NCBI GenBank assembly: GCA_946478775.1
Contig: CAMLDR010000111.1
Span: 1 to 14,040, forward strand
Source: an uncultured Flavobacteriales bacterium
GTDB taxonomy: Bacteria; Bacteroidota; Bacteroidia; Flavobacteriales; Crocinitomicaceae
DNA: 14,040 nt
Direction: 5' to 3'
The translations under genes were made by a program, and so were the position numbers. The number at the start of each line of letters is the position of its first letter. Position 1 is the stretch's first letter. Below are positions 7,491-13,822 of this stretch, piece after piece. The notes beneath the pieces were generated by a model that did not search any database, was not told the origin of the DNA, and saw only the letters and a list, made by a program, of their open reading frames with translations.

Positions 7491-7760
7491 ATGTATTTAG
7501 ATTCAAAAGTTAAAGAAGAAATCTTCGCTAAACACGGAGGTTCAGCAACAAACACAGGTTCAACAGAAGGACAAGTTGCATTGTTCACATTTCGTATTGC
7601 TCACTTAACGGAGCATTTGAAAAAGAACCGTAAAGATTATGGAACACAAAGATCTTTGCAGTTGTTGGTTGGTAAACGTCGCAGTATGTTAGATTACCTT
7701 AAGAAAAAGGATATCGAGAAATACCGTGCGTTAATCAAAGAATTAGGTTTACGTCGTTAA
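7491..7760 (+). CDS. rpsO: 30S ribosomal protein S15
   Basis: Small-subunit protein that binds the 16S rRNA central domain early in assembly. The 89-residue length is exactly that of the family. Recognisable family stretches are GSTEGQVALFTFRIAHLTEHL, KDYGTQRSLQLLVGKRRSMLDYL and the C-terminal YRALIKELGLRR. Met-Tyr-Leu at the ATG is a normal S15-type start. No Shine-Dalgarno sequence is seen. The gene has its own promoter-like element and its own terminator, followed by pnp, the classic rpsO-pnp order. S15 represses its own mRNA in several bacteria; the 55-base leader is available for that but I see no clear fold. Confidence 0.98.
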   Translation: MYLDSKVKEEIFAKHGGSATNTGSTEGQVALFTFRIAHLTEHLKKNRKDYGTQRSLQLLVGKRRSMLDYLKKKDIEKYRALIKELGLRR

Positions 7761-7778
7761 TTCGAAAAAAAAACAGGT

Positions 7779-7798
7779 CACTGAGCGAAGTCGAAGTG
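7779..7798. repeat. Dispersed palindromic repeat, copy 2 (after rpsO)
   Basis: CACTGAGCGAAGTCGAAGTG matches the copy at 7364-7383 at 19 of 20 positions, in the same orientation. CACT and AGTG at its ends can pair. The outer stem of copy 1 (GA...TC) is not preserved here (flanks are GGT and CCGG). Confidence 0.75.
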
Positions 7799-7819
7799 CC
7801 GGTTTTGTAATAAAATATT

Positions 7820-7861
7820 AAAAGGGGGGCTTGTCGGAATTATCCGGTGTCCCCTTTTTTT
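7820..7861 (+). terminator. Intrinsic terminator after rpsO
   Basis: AAAAGGGG (7820-7827) pairs with CCCCTTTT (7851-7858), with an inner CGGA/TCCG stem (7835-7838 with 7843-7846) and loop ATTA. A run of seven T closes it at 7855-7861. It separates rpsO from pnp, so read-through or a separate promoter is needed for pnp. Confidence 0.85.
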
Positions 7862-7869
7862 GTTTAAAT

Positions 7870-7882
7870 CGTCCGTTGGACG
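7870..7882 (+). repeat. Hairpin 1 in the pnp leader region
   Basis: CGTCC (7870-7874) and GGACG (7878-7882) form a perfect 5-bp GC-rich stem with loop GTT, directly after the rpsO terminator. Confidence 0.55.
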
Positions 7883-7894
7883 GAAAAACAGGTG

Positions 7895-7914
7895 GGACGC
7901 GATGCATCGCGTCC
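7895..7914. repeat. 20-bp perfect palindrome in the pnp leader region (hairpin 2)
   Basis: The 20 bases are perfectly palindromic around 7904/7905 (half-site GGACGCGATG) and GC-rich relative to the flanks. It shares the GGACG word with hairpin 1. From memory, GACGCGATGCATCGCGTC-like palindromes recur in diverse bacterial genomes as REP-like units. A duplex DNA-binding site is the alternative. Confidence 0.7.
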
Positions 7915-7928
7915 GTGCTTAATAAAAG

Positions 7929-7946
7929 GCCGCGAAGTGTCGCGGC
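7929..7946 (+). repeat. Hairpin 3, 22 bases before the pnp start
   Basis: GCCGCGA (7929-7935) and TCGCGGC (7940-7946) make a perfect 7-bp stem with loop AGTG. In Escherichia coli the pnp leader has a hairpin cut by RNase III and then acted on by PNPase itself; the position here would allow similar autocontrol, which is inference. Confidence 0.65.
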
Positions 7947-7967
7947 AATAAAATGTAAAGTATAAAT

Positions 7968-10127
7968 ATGAATATAGGAATCAAAAAGTCCATCGTTACT
8001 GGAGGGAAAGAAATTTCCATCGAGACCGGAAAATTGGCTAAACAAGCTGACGGTTCAGTAGTGTTACAAATGGGCAACACGGTGTTATTGGCAACTGTAG
8101 TTGCAGCACCAGAGGCAAAAGAAGGAGTAGATTTCCTTCCGTTAACGGTAGATTACCGTGAAAAATACGCAGCAGCAGGTCGTTTTCCTGGTGGATTCTT
8201 CCGCAGAGAAGCTCGTCCGTCTGAAACTGAGATTTTAGTAATGCGTTTAGTGGATCGTGCATTGCGCCCGTTATTCCCGGATGATTACCATGCAGAAGTA
8301 CAGTTGATGATTCAATTGTTATCTTATGACGGAGTAAATAACCCGGATGCATTGTGTGGTTTGGCAGCTTCTGCAGCCATTGCAGTTTCTGACATTCCCT
8401 TCAACGGACCAATGTCTGAAGTACGCGTAGGCCGTATTAACGGAGAGTGGGTTCTTAATCCGACAATGGAACAAATGAAATCGGCTGATATCGATATGAT
8501 GGTTGCCGGTACAATGAAAGATGTAAATATGATCGAAGGAGAGTTCAAAGAAATCTCCGAATTGGAAATGGTTGAAGCGATTAAAATTGCACACGCTGCA
8601 ATTAAAGAGCAATGCCAGTTTCAATTAGACCTTGCTGCACTTATTTCAACAGCTAATCCGAAACGCGTTTACTCTCACGAAACTCATGACGAAGCCGTGA
8701 AAGCGAAAGTATACGAATTGGCAATGGACAAATGTAAGGAAGTTGCTCGTCAGGGTCTTGCAAATAAAGCGAAACGTACCGAATTGTTCGACGCGATCAA
8801 AACAGAAGTTAAAGCAGCGTTCTCTGAAGAAGAGTTGTTGTTGGTTGGTGGATTTATTTCTACTTACTTCTCTGAAGTGAAGAAAAAAGCAGTTCGTTGG
8901 GTGATGCTGAACGAGCAAAAACGACTTGATGGTCGTAAGTTCGACGAAATCCGTCCGATTTGGGCTGAGGTAGATTACTTACCGATGGTTCACGGATCTT
9001 CTGTATTTACACGTGGGGAAACACAGTCATTGACAACATTGACCCTGGGAGGTAAAATGGACGAGCAATTGATCGACGGAGTTACTTTCCACGGAACAGA
9101 GAAATTCTTGTTGCATTATAACTTCCCTCCGTTCTCTACAGGAGAAGCTAAGCCATTGCGCGGAACTTCCCGTCGTGAGATCGGACACGGAAACCTGGCA
9201 TTGCGTGCATTGAAACCGGTTCTTCCGGATGATAACGCATACACGATTCGTTTGGTGTCTGATATCCTTGAGTCAAATGGTTCGTCTTCCATGGCAACGG
9301 TTTGTGCAGGTACATTGGCATTGATGGACGGTGGTGTTCAGATCAAAGCGCCTGTATCAGGTATCGCAATGGGATTGGTTGCTGACGAAGGTAAATTTGC
9401 GGTATTGTCTGATATCTTAGGAGATGAAGATCACCTGGGAGATATGGACTTTAAAGTAACAGGAACTTCCAAAGGAATCACTGCTTGTCAGATGGATATC
9501 AAAGTAGACGGTTTACCATACGAAGTATTGATCCAGGCTTTGGATCAGGCACGTGCCGGACGTTTACATATCTTAAACAAGATCATCGAAACAATCGCAG
9601 TTCCAAACCCGGATTTCAAACCGCAAACTCCACGTATCGAAGCATTCAATGTGCCTAACGATATGATCGGAGCAATCATCGGGCCTGGAGGAAAAATCAT
9701 TCAGGGAATCCAAAAAGACACGAACACAACCATTACCATTGAAGAATTGGAAACAGGTGAAGGTCGTGTTCAGATTATGTCGAACAACGCAGAAGACATG
9801 AACGCTGCAAATTCACGTATCCGTATGATCGCATTCCCTCCAACAGTAGATGAAGGAGCAGAGTACGAAGGAAAAGTGAAAGCAATCAAAGATTTTGGTG
9901 TGTTCGTTGAAATCCTTCCGGGAACAGACGGATTGATCCATATCTCAGAATTCTCTCATGAGAAAGTAGCGAAAATGGAAGACGTAGTAAAAGAAGGAGA
10001 CATCTTGAAGTTTAAAGTGGTTGGTAAAGATCCAAAAACGAAAAAATGGAAGTTGTCCCGCAAAGTTTTATTGCCAAGACCAGAGAAAGCTGCTGAAGCA
10101 ACATCTGAAGCTCCAAAAGCAGAGTAA
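7968..10127 (+). CDS. pnp: Polyribonucleotide nucleotidyltransferase (PNPase)
   Basis: Phosphorolytic 3'-to-5' exoribonuclease of the RNA degradation machinery, a homotrimer in the cytoplasm. At 719 residues it has full length. Order: first RNase PH domain (with [30 protein letters not shown], residues near 72-101), the helical linker, the second RNase PH domain, KH and S1. Catalytic residues are present: Ser440-Ser441 ([12 protein letters not shown]), Asp488, Asp494 and Lys496 ([12 protein letters not shown]), matching E. coli Ser438/439, Asp486, Asp492 and Lys494 with an offset of two. The KH loop is GPGG (572-575) and the S1 domain starts near residue 634 ([16 protein letters not shown]). 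The tail is short and rich in Ala/Glu. The leader holds three hairpins that could mediate autoregulation. A strong terminator follows, so pnp ends its unit. Confidence 0.98.
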   Translation: MNIGIKKSIVTGGKEISIETGKLAKQADGSVVLQMGNTVLLATVVAAPEAKEGVDFLPLTVDYREKYAAAGRFPGGFFRREARPSETEILVMRLVDRALRPLFPDDYHAEVQLMIQLLSYDGVNNPDALCGLAASAAIAVSDIPFNGPMSEVRVGRINGEWVLNPTMEQMKSADIDMMVAGTMKDVNMIEGEFKEISELEMVEAIKIAHAAIKEQCQFQLDLAALISTANPKRVYSHETHDEAVKAKVYELAMDKCKEVARQGLANKAKRTELFDAIKTEVKAAFSEEELLLVGGFISTYFSEVKKKAVRWVMLNEQKRLDGRKFDEIRPIWAEVDYLPMVHGSSVFTRGETQSLTTLTLGGKMDEQLIDGVTFHGTEKFLLHYNFPPFSTGEAKPLRGTSRREIGHGNLALRALKPVLPDDNAYTIRLVSDILESNGSSSMATVCAGTLALMDGGVQIKAPVSGIAMGLVADEGKFAVLSDILGDEDHLGDMDFKVTGTSKGITACQMDIKVDGLPYEVLIQALDQARAGRLHILNKIIETIAVPNPDFKPQTPRIEAFNVPNDMIGAIIGPGGKIIQGIQKDTNTTITIEELETGEGRVQIMSNNAEDMNAANSRIRMIAFPPTVDEGAEYEGKVKAIKDFGVFVEILPGTDGLIHISEFSHEKVAKMEDVVKEGDILKFKVVGKDPKTKKWKLSRKVLLPRPEKAAEATSEAPKAE

Positions 10128-10146
10128 TTTAAACTAGCTTATATTG

Positions 10147-10178
10147 AAAATCCCCAACTTACAGTTGGGGATTTTTTT
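10147..10178 (+). terminator. Intrinsic terminator after pnp
   Basis: AAAATCCCCAACT (10147-10159) pairs perfectly with AGTTGGGGATTTT (10163-10175) over 13 bp around loop TAC; seven T at 10172-10178. Confidence 0.94.
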
Positions 10179-10222
10179 GTATCTTGAAATGTATAGAACC
10201 ATCTTTTTAATAATTTCATTTG

Positions 10223-10765
10223 ATGAAATCATCTCTTCTGATTCTTTTTTTTGTACTTTTTTCTTCTTACGGGTTGACTCAGTCGTTACCATCCAAAAAA
10301 GAGATCTATGATTTGATGGGACAATTTCTCTATCGAACCGATTCGAGTCATATTTACCTGAGGAAGCAATCTGAACTCATAAGTATTTACCAAGACTCAA
10401 GCGTGTTTTTATCGGATACGACCCATTTTTCAACAGCAGATTTCGCATATTTTCGTTTGCAAATGAAAGAAATCGAAGACTTTAAATGGGAAAAGGCCCG
10501 TTTAAATAACATAAAAACGATTCCGTCTTTTAAAGTGAAATGGATCTTCCGGGATCGAAATGGTTGGAAAAGATTCCATAGAAAATATCCTAAATCCTGC
10601 TTAAGATCCTGTTCGATGCCTTTGTTTAACGTGAATAAAACCTGCTGTATTCTTTATGTTGGAACACAGTGTGGAGGTTTGAATGGCGGAGGATCGATTA
10701 CTATATACAAACTGAAAAATGGGAAATGGATTTATTTAGATTCGTATAGAATGTGGGTGAGTTAA
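10223..10765 (+). CDS. Cysteine-containing exported protein, unknown function
   Basis: A 180-residue protein with a Sec signal peptide (MKSSLLILFFVLFSSYGLTQ, likely cleaved after Gln20 or so). I choose the ATG at 10223 over the TTG three bases upstream. The N-terminal half is polar and probably helical. The C-terminal part has five cysteines (126, 130, 141, 142, 150) around the block SMPLFNVNKTCCILYVGTQC followed by GGLNGGG and ending KLKNGKWIYLDSYRMWVS. From memory this Y-V-G-x-x-C-G-G-L-x-G-x-G pattern is shared by uncharacterised Bacteroidetes exported proteins, where a second Cys often replaces the Asn. The export signal and the cysteines suggest disulfides outside the cytoplasm. It is 19 bases before the next gene and probably cotranscribed with it. 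Function unknown. Confidence 0.75.
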   Translation: MKSSLLILFFVLFSSYGLTQSLPSKKEIYDLMGQFLYRTDSSHIYLRKQSELISIYQDSSVFLSDTTHFSTADFAYFRLQMKEIEDFKWEKARLNNIKTIPSFKVKWIFRDRNGWKRFHRKYPKSCLRSCSMPLFNVNKTCCILYVGTQCGGLNGGGSITIYKLKNGKWIYLDSYRMWVS

Positions 10766-10784
10766 CAGGATTTAAATAAGCAGA

Positions 10785-11255
10785 ATGAAAAAGTATTACG
10801 ATATTACCACTGAAGGAACTAATCTGGTTTGGTTTTTCTACATTGGTTTAACCGTATTGATCTTAGCTGTATTGTTATGGTTTTACTTGATGATCAAAGG
10901 GAAATCGTTGGCAAGTAAGCTGCGAATGGGACTCTTTATTTTGATCTCATTTATTTGGACAATGGTTATCTGGATCAGTTCCATGAGGCATTACCTGGAT
11001 GCAAAAGAAGCACTTGAAACAGGGGTGATAAGTGAAGTTTCGGGAATAGTGGAAGATTTTTCCCCGATTCCGCCTGGTGATCACGGAAATGAATCATTCT
11101 CTGTGAAAGGGGTGCATTTTGAATTTTCACCTGCTGAAATCAATTATGGTTTTGATCAGCCGGTATCTCAGGGAGGTCCTGCTTTTGAAGGACGGTATGT
11201 GAAAATTCACTACCTGGAAGGTCGGATTTTACGTCTATGGGCAAAAACAGAATAG
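10785..11255 (+). CDS. Two-helix inner-membrane protein with C-terminal beta domain
   Basis: A 156-residue membrane protein. Hydrophobic helices lie at about residues 14-37 and 48-67. The remainder (about 76-156) looks like a small soluble beta domain with the pattern EVSGIVEDFSPIPP, SFSVKGVHFEFS, GGPAFEGRYVKIHYLEGRILRL. I recall this FxVxGVxFxFS...GGP...G..VrIhY..grIlrL arrangement from uncharacterised proteins in many Gram-negative bacteria, with no assigned function. By the two-helix hairpin topology both ends are on the same side. The gene follows the exported cysteine-containing protein after 19 bases and is separated from dgkA by 73 bases without a visible terminator. Function unknown. 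Confidence 0.75.
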   Translation: MKKYYDITTEGTNLVWFFYIGLTVLILAVLLWFYLMIKGKSLASKLRMGLFILISFIWTMVIWISSMRHYLDAKEALETGVISEVSGIVEDFSPIPPGDHGNESFSVKGVHFEFSPAEINYGFDQPVSQGGPAFEGRYVKIHYLEGRILRLWAKTE

Positions 11256-11328
11256 TTTTTCCCAATAAATGCTAATTCCACAATAATCCGGATTCTTTGC
11301 GTTTCAGTAAGAGTCAAACTGCTTAAGA

Positions 11329-11718
11329 ATGAAAACTTCCAAACCTTTTTCCATATCTCAACGATTCAAAAGTTTCAAATACGCCCTTGAAGGTATAAGA
11401 ACTTTGTTCCGGGAAGAACACAACGCGCGGATCCATGCTATTGCGGCGCTTGTTGCAATCGTTCTTGGTTTTGTTTTAAAGATTTCCGGAAACGAATGGA
11501 TCGCTTTGGTGATCGTAATGGGGTTGGTATTTATTTGCGAACTCTTCAATACTTCATTGGAAGCACTGGCCGACTTTGTTTCTCCCGAAAAACATCCCCA
11601 AATCAAAAAAGTGAAAGACCTGGCAGCCGCAGCTGTTCTGATCAGCGCACTTACTGCATTTATAACCGGAATCATTCTTTTCATCCCTAAAATCATCATC
11701 CTATGTACAAACAACTAA
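11329..11718 (+). CDS. dgkA: Diacylglycerol/undecaprenol kinase family protein
   Basis: Small integral-membrane lipid kinase of the DgkA family (PF01219). It uses ATP to phosphorylate diacylglycerol (Gram-negative type) or undecaprenol (Gram-positive type); which substrate applies here cannot be read from sequence. 129 residues with three membrane helices at about 35-53, 57-75 and 100-119. Conserved active-site residues are visible: Glu-Glu-His-Asn (29-32) in REEHNARIH, Glu71, Asn74 and Glu78 in CELFNTSLEALAD, and Lys96-Asp97 in KVKDLAAAAVLISA. The N-terminal SQRFKSFKYALEGIRTLF matches the family's amphipathic opening. It overlaps the next gene by 16 bases, so the two are likely translationally coupled. 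Confidence 0.94.
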   Translation: MKTSKPFSISQRFKSFKYALEGIRTLFREEHNARIHAIAALVAIVLGFVLKISGNEWIALVIVMGLVFICELFNTSLEALADFVSPEKHPQIKKVKDLAAAAVLISALTAFITGIILFIPKIIILCTNN

Positions 11719-12368
11719 TCAAAACCAACCAATTCCAATCCACGCTCTTCATCGGAATTTTATCTGTTTTCTGTTTCGCATTGTCCCTTCTTCGTATGGA
11801 ACTCTCGGGAACAAAGCATTTTTTCTTTTTAAACTGGAACCTATTCCTGGCTTTCGTTCCCTGGCTTTTTACACTGATTTTAACCCTGAGCCCGAATTTG
11901 CAGAAAAGCCGGTTGGCCGTCTTCGGAATGCTGGGGGTTTGGCTGCTTTTCTTCCCGAATGCGTCCTACATTCTCACAGACTTATTTCACCTGAGCCACC
12001 ATTCGTCCATGCCTATTTGGTTCGACCTCGTGTTGATTTTGTCTTATGCCTGGACCGGCTTGCTTTACGGATTTATGAGTTTGTGGAACCTCGAAGAATT
12101 AATGGAACAATTTTTATCCAAAAAAGTCATTGCGGCACTTTCGGTTTTACTCCTGTTTGTTAGCAGTTTTGGAATTTACATCGGAAGATACCTGCGCTGG
12201 AACAGTTGGGACATTGTCAATCAGCCGGGCAGACTGATGGGCGATATCGGAGATCGGTTCATCAATCCGTTCGATCACACCAGAACGTGGGGAGTGACCA
12301 TTTTTATGGGATTATTCCTGACGATGCTTTATTTTACATTCCGATTCATGCGGAAGAAAACAGCATAA
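11703..12368 (+). CDS. DUF1361 membrane protein
   Basis: A 221-residue integral-membrane protein of the DUF1361 family (PF07099), function unknown. Family motifs are FFLNWNLFLAFVPW (41-54), FFPNASYILTDLFHL (83-97), the aromatic WFDLVLILSYAWTGLLYGFMSL segment, and GRYLRWNSWDIV (161-172). About six helices: 14-31, 43-62, 71-86, 104-125, 142-163 and 194-214, with a basic C-terminus (RFMRKKTA) likely cytoplasmic. The start ATG lies inside the end of dgkA (16-base overlap, other frame). The overlap hints at a shared membrane-lipid context, which is inference. It converges with the minus-strand lipoprotein gene, 45 bases away, with no strong terminator between. Confidence 0.92.
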   Translation: MYKQLIKTNQFQSTLFIGILSVFCFALSLLRMELSGTKHFFFLNWNLFLAFVPWLFTLILTLSPNLQKSRLAVFGMLGVWLLFFPNASYILTDLFHLSHHSSMPIWFDLVLILSYAWTGLLYGFMSLWNLEELMEQFLSKKVIAALSVLLLFVSSFGIYIGRYLRWNSWDIVNQPGRLMGDIGDRFINPFDHTRTWGVTIFMGLFLTMLYFTFRFMRKKTA

Positions 12369-12413
12369 AAAGATAAAGTAGTAAACAATAGGACTCTTGT
12401 AAAAAATCAGCGT

Positions 12414-12908
12414 TTAATAGTGAAGTGTCATGTCGCCATCCGTAATTTGCGGACAACTTCCATCACAGTCATCATTGTAAAGGAGTATTTCAAAAGTACA
12501 ATGCATCACTTTTGCTACCGTATCATTGGAAAGAACAGTGAGTGATCCTTCCTCCCAACCGAATAGTGTATTCGCATCCTGAGCATGAAAGAGTGAAAAG
12601 TATTCCGATTCACCCTCCTCTAACGCATAAGTTCCGGGTTGAATGGTTCTGCGAATAGAGCCGGCATAGGTATTGTTGGAAACTTCATTGGAAACAATTC
12701 TGGTTTCAAACGAAAGAAGATCTTCGTCCACCTGGGAAACCATTACATAATTTGCAGTGTATGCGATTCCATCTTTTTTCAGTGTGAAGCTGTTGGGAGA
12801 AGCAGTACTTGGCGGTGGAGTGGTACTTTTACTTGGATTCTCTTTCTTCTTGCAGGATACAGCGAATAAAAGAGAGAAAATGAACGAGATAAAGAACAGA
12901 TTTTTCAT
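12414..12908 (-). CDS. Putative lipoprotein, unknown function
   Basis: A 164-residue minus-strand protein. The N-terminus MKNLFFISFIFSLLFAVSC has a clear lipobox with Cys19 as the lipidation site, followed by KKK and then a Pro/Ser/Thr linker (NPSKSTTPPPSTASPN), a common surface-lipoprotein layout in Bacteroidetes. The mature domain is beta-rich, including a TYALEEGESEYFSLF segment, and ends with DDCDGSCPQITDGDMTLHY, where two cysteines four apart may form a disulfide. I recall similar small lipoproteins in Bacteroidetes but cannot name a family. On its upstream side (12909-13003) it faces the thi promoter divergently; AATTTTTG on the minus strand at 12938-12945 is a near match to a -7 box. 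Confidence 0.82.
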   Translation of the reverse strand: MKNLFFISFIFSLLFAVSCKKKENPSKSTTPPPSTASPNSFTLKKDGIAYTANYVMVSQVDEDLLSFETRIVSNEVSNNTYAGSIRRTIQPGTYALEEGESEYFSLFHAQDANTLFGWEEGSLTVLSNDTVAKVMHCTFEILLYNDDCDGSCPQITDGDMTLHY

Positions 12909-13003
12909 AACTATTGGTATGGTTGAATCACTAATTTACAAAAATTGGGATGTAACAGGTATCTTTTTAACTTTTCATTTTTCGCTTTCTCAATTAACTC
13001 TTG

Positions 13004-13011
13004 TATCTTTA
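13004..13011 (+). promoter_or_regulatory. Probable -7 element of the thi operon
   Basis: TATCTTTA matches TAnnTTTG except for the last base. It ends just 3 bases before the 5' strand of riboswitch helix P1, so the predicted transcript would begin almost exactly at the aptamer, which supports the call. Confidence 0.55.
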
Positions 13012-13014
13012 TCG

Positions 13015-13098
13015 TCGCTTTAGGGGTGACAGTCAGCTGACTGTCTGAGAAACACCCTTTGAACCTGATTCAGTTGGCACTGACGGAGGGAAAAGTGA
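13015..13098 (+). promoter_or_regulatory. TPP riboswitch (THI box) aptamer
   Basis: Senses thiamine pyrophosphate and controls the thi genes downstream. Visible elements in order: P1 formed by TCGCTTT (13015-13021) with AAAGTGA (13092-13098), including one G-T pair; GGGGTG (13023-13028) whose GGGTG pairs with CACCC (13053-13057) as P2; a P3 hairpin GACAGTC-AGCT-GACTGTC (13028-13045); the invariant CTGAGA (13045-13050) that binds the pyrimidine; GAACCTGAT (13061-13069); a short CAGT/ACTG hairpin; and the closing GGAGGGAA (13085-13092). Position directly before thiS-thiC fits. No T-run terminator follows, so control is probably at translation. Confidence 0.95.
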
Positions 13099-13116
13099 AA
13101 TGGATACTTCTTTGTA

Positions 13117-13153
13117 GTCATTCCTAAAGTGCGTAAATTACAGTTGGAATGAC
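13117..13153 (+). promoter_or_regulatory. Hairpin covering the thiS start codon (riboswitch expression platform)
   Basis: GTCATTCC (13117-13124) and GGAATGAC (13146-13153) form a perfect 8-bp stem with a 21-base loop, and the right arm contains the thiS ATG (13149-13151). It lies 18 bases after the aptamer P1. The likely role is to hide the start codon in one state of the switch. I could not find a clear competing partner in the aptamer. Confidence 0.65.
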
Positions 13154-13352
13154 AATATCTTTAAACAATCAAACAGTGGAAGTGGAGGCGCAAACGGTGC
13201 TTTCAAAAGTGGTTTTTCAGCAAATCGGTGAAAACTCCAAAGGAATTGCTGTGGCCATTAACGGACAGGTGATCCCAAAAGATTCATGGATGGAAACACC
13301 TGTGAATGAAAACGACGATGTTTTAATTATAAAAGCGACGCAGGGAGGTTGA
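13149..13352 (+). CDS. thiS: Sulfur carrier protein ThiS
   Basis: Small ubiquitin-like protein that carries sulfur as a C-terminal thiocarboxylate to ThiG for building the thiazole half of thiamine. 67 residues, the family's usual size, with the essential Gly-Gly C-terminus (KATQGG) and the internal AVAINGQVIPKDSW block typical of ThiS. The start ATG sits inside the hairpin described above and is 50 bases downstream of the TPP aptamer, so it is the first gene under riboswitch control. In most Bacteroidetes it is directly followed by other thi genes; here a four-helix-bundle gene comes between it and thiC. The other thiazole-pathway genes are beyond the window. Confidence 0.95.
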   Translation: MTISLNNQTVEVEAQTVLSKVVFQQIGENSKGIAVAINGQVIPKDSWMETPVNENDDVLIIKATQGG

Positions 13353-13361
13353 TTTGACTTC

Positions 13362-13390
13362 AGAATATTAAGATGGTAGGATTTCAGGAT
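13362..13390 (+). repeat. Left inverted repeat of the four-helix-bundle cassette
   Basis: Contains TTAAGA-N4-AGGATTT and the tandem word AGGAT-TTC-AGGAT (13378-13390). It begins 9 bases after the thiS stop. Confidence 0.55.
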
Positions 13391-13411
13391 AGCAAATTTT
13401 AAGTATAAATA

Positions 13412-13768
13412 ATGGTAAAGACGCATAATTTTAGAGAACTGCAAATTTGGAAAGAATCAATTGCTTTTGTGAAATCAATTTACGTTTTGACATCATCAAT
13501 GAATACAAATGAAAAATTTGGATTGGTTTCTCAAATGAACAGATGCGCTGTTTCAATACCATCAAATATTGCAGAAGGTTCAGGAAGATCTTCAGAGAAA
13601 GAGTTTGCTCGCTTTTTGGATATCGCTATTTCTTCATCTTACGAATTGGAAACTCAATTAATATTAGTAAGTGAAATTTATGGTGTTTCAACAGAAAATG
13701 TAATTGGTCAACTTACAGTTATCCAAAAAAAAATCGGCGCATTTAAACGAACATTGAATACAAATTAA
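13412..13768 (+). CDS. Four-helix-bundle protein of the 23S rRNA intervening-sequence (S23) family
   Basis: A 118-residue protein of the S23/IVP four-helix-bundle family (PF05635, TIGR02436), related to the bAvd accessory protein of diversity-generating retroelements. Family motifs are FRELQIWKESIAFVKSIY (residues 7-24), FGLVSQMNRCAVSIPSNIAEGSGRSS and FARFLDIAISSSYELETQLIL. Four amphipathic helices are apparent, with basic residues that in bAvd form a nucleic-acid-binding surface. Proteins of this family were first seen encoded by intervening sequences inside 23S rRNA genes; most copies in Bacteroidetes are solitary and of unknown function. Here it splits thiS from thiC, has a visibly lower GC content than its neighbours, and lies between inverted repeats, all suggesting horizontal or intragenomic arrival. 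No rRNA, reverse transcriptase or variable repeat is in the window. The cassette has no recognisable promoter of its own. Confidence 0.92.
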   Translation: MVKTHNFRELQIWKESIAFVKSIYVLTSSMNTNEKFGLVSQMNRCAVSIPSNIAEGSGRSSEKEFARFLDIAISSSYELETQLILVSEIYGVSTENVIGQLTVIQKKIGAFKRTLNTN

Positions 13769-13782
13769 AATTTTTATAAGTC

Positions 13783-13813
13783 GACATCTTAAAATCCTGA
13801 TGTCTTAAAATCT
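13783..13813 (-). repeat. Right inverted repeat and nested hairpin of the cassette
   Basis: On the plus strand this reads as two near-identical units, CATCTTAAAATC (13785-13796) and TGTCTTAAAATC (13801-13812), and also forms a hairpin GACATC (13783-13788) with GATGTC (13799-13804) around a 10-base loop. Its complement matches the left repeat. It ends 9 bases before the thiC ATG. Confidence 0.55.
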
Positions 13814-13822
13814 ATTAAAAAC

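Larger units (their letters stand above)
13362..13813 (+). mobile_element. Putative mobile-like cassette carrying a four-helix-bundle gene, inserted between thiS and thiC
   Basis: The segment is bounded by imperfect inverted repeats: AGAATATTAAGATGGTAGGA extending through TTTCAGGAT at 13362-13390, and on the other strand AGATTTTAAGACATCAGGAT extending through TTTAAGAT at 13813-13786. Over a 23-base alignment (13368-13390 against 13808-13786) 17 positions match, in the blocks TTAAGA, AGGATTT and GAT. The segment holds one gene (13412-13768). Without it, the thiS stop and thiC start would be about 18 bases apart, a normal operon gap. Base composition inside the gene is lower in GC (52 of 180 bases counted at 13441-13560 and 13621-13680) than in thiC (25 of 60 at 13921-13980). 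No transposase or obvious target duplication is seen, so mobility is inferred. Confidence 0.5.

Noticed and set aside
11358..11714. A 118-codon minus-strand open frame covering nearly all of dgkA
   Set aside because: Complement of a well-conserved gene with all active-site residues; no family match.
12369..12413. Bidirectional terminator between the convergent DUF1361 and lipoprotein genes
   Set aside because: Only an ACAA/TTGT pairing is present, with no GC-rich stem.
13412..13768. Part of a diversity-generating retroelement, because bAvd belongs to this fold
   Set aside because: No reverse transcriptase, template repeat or variable-repeat target is present in the window.
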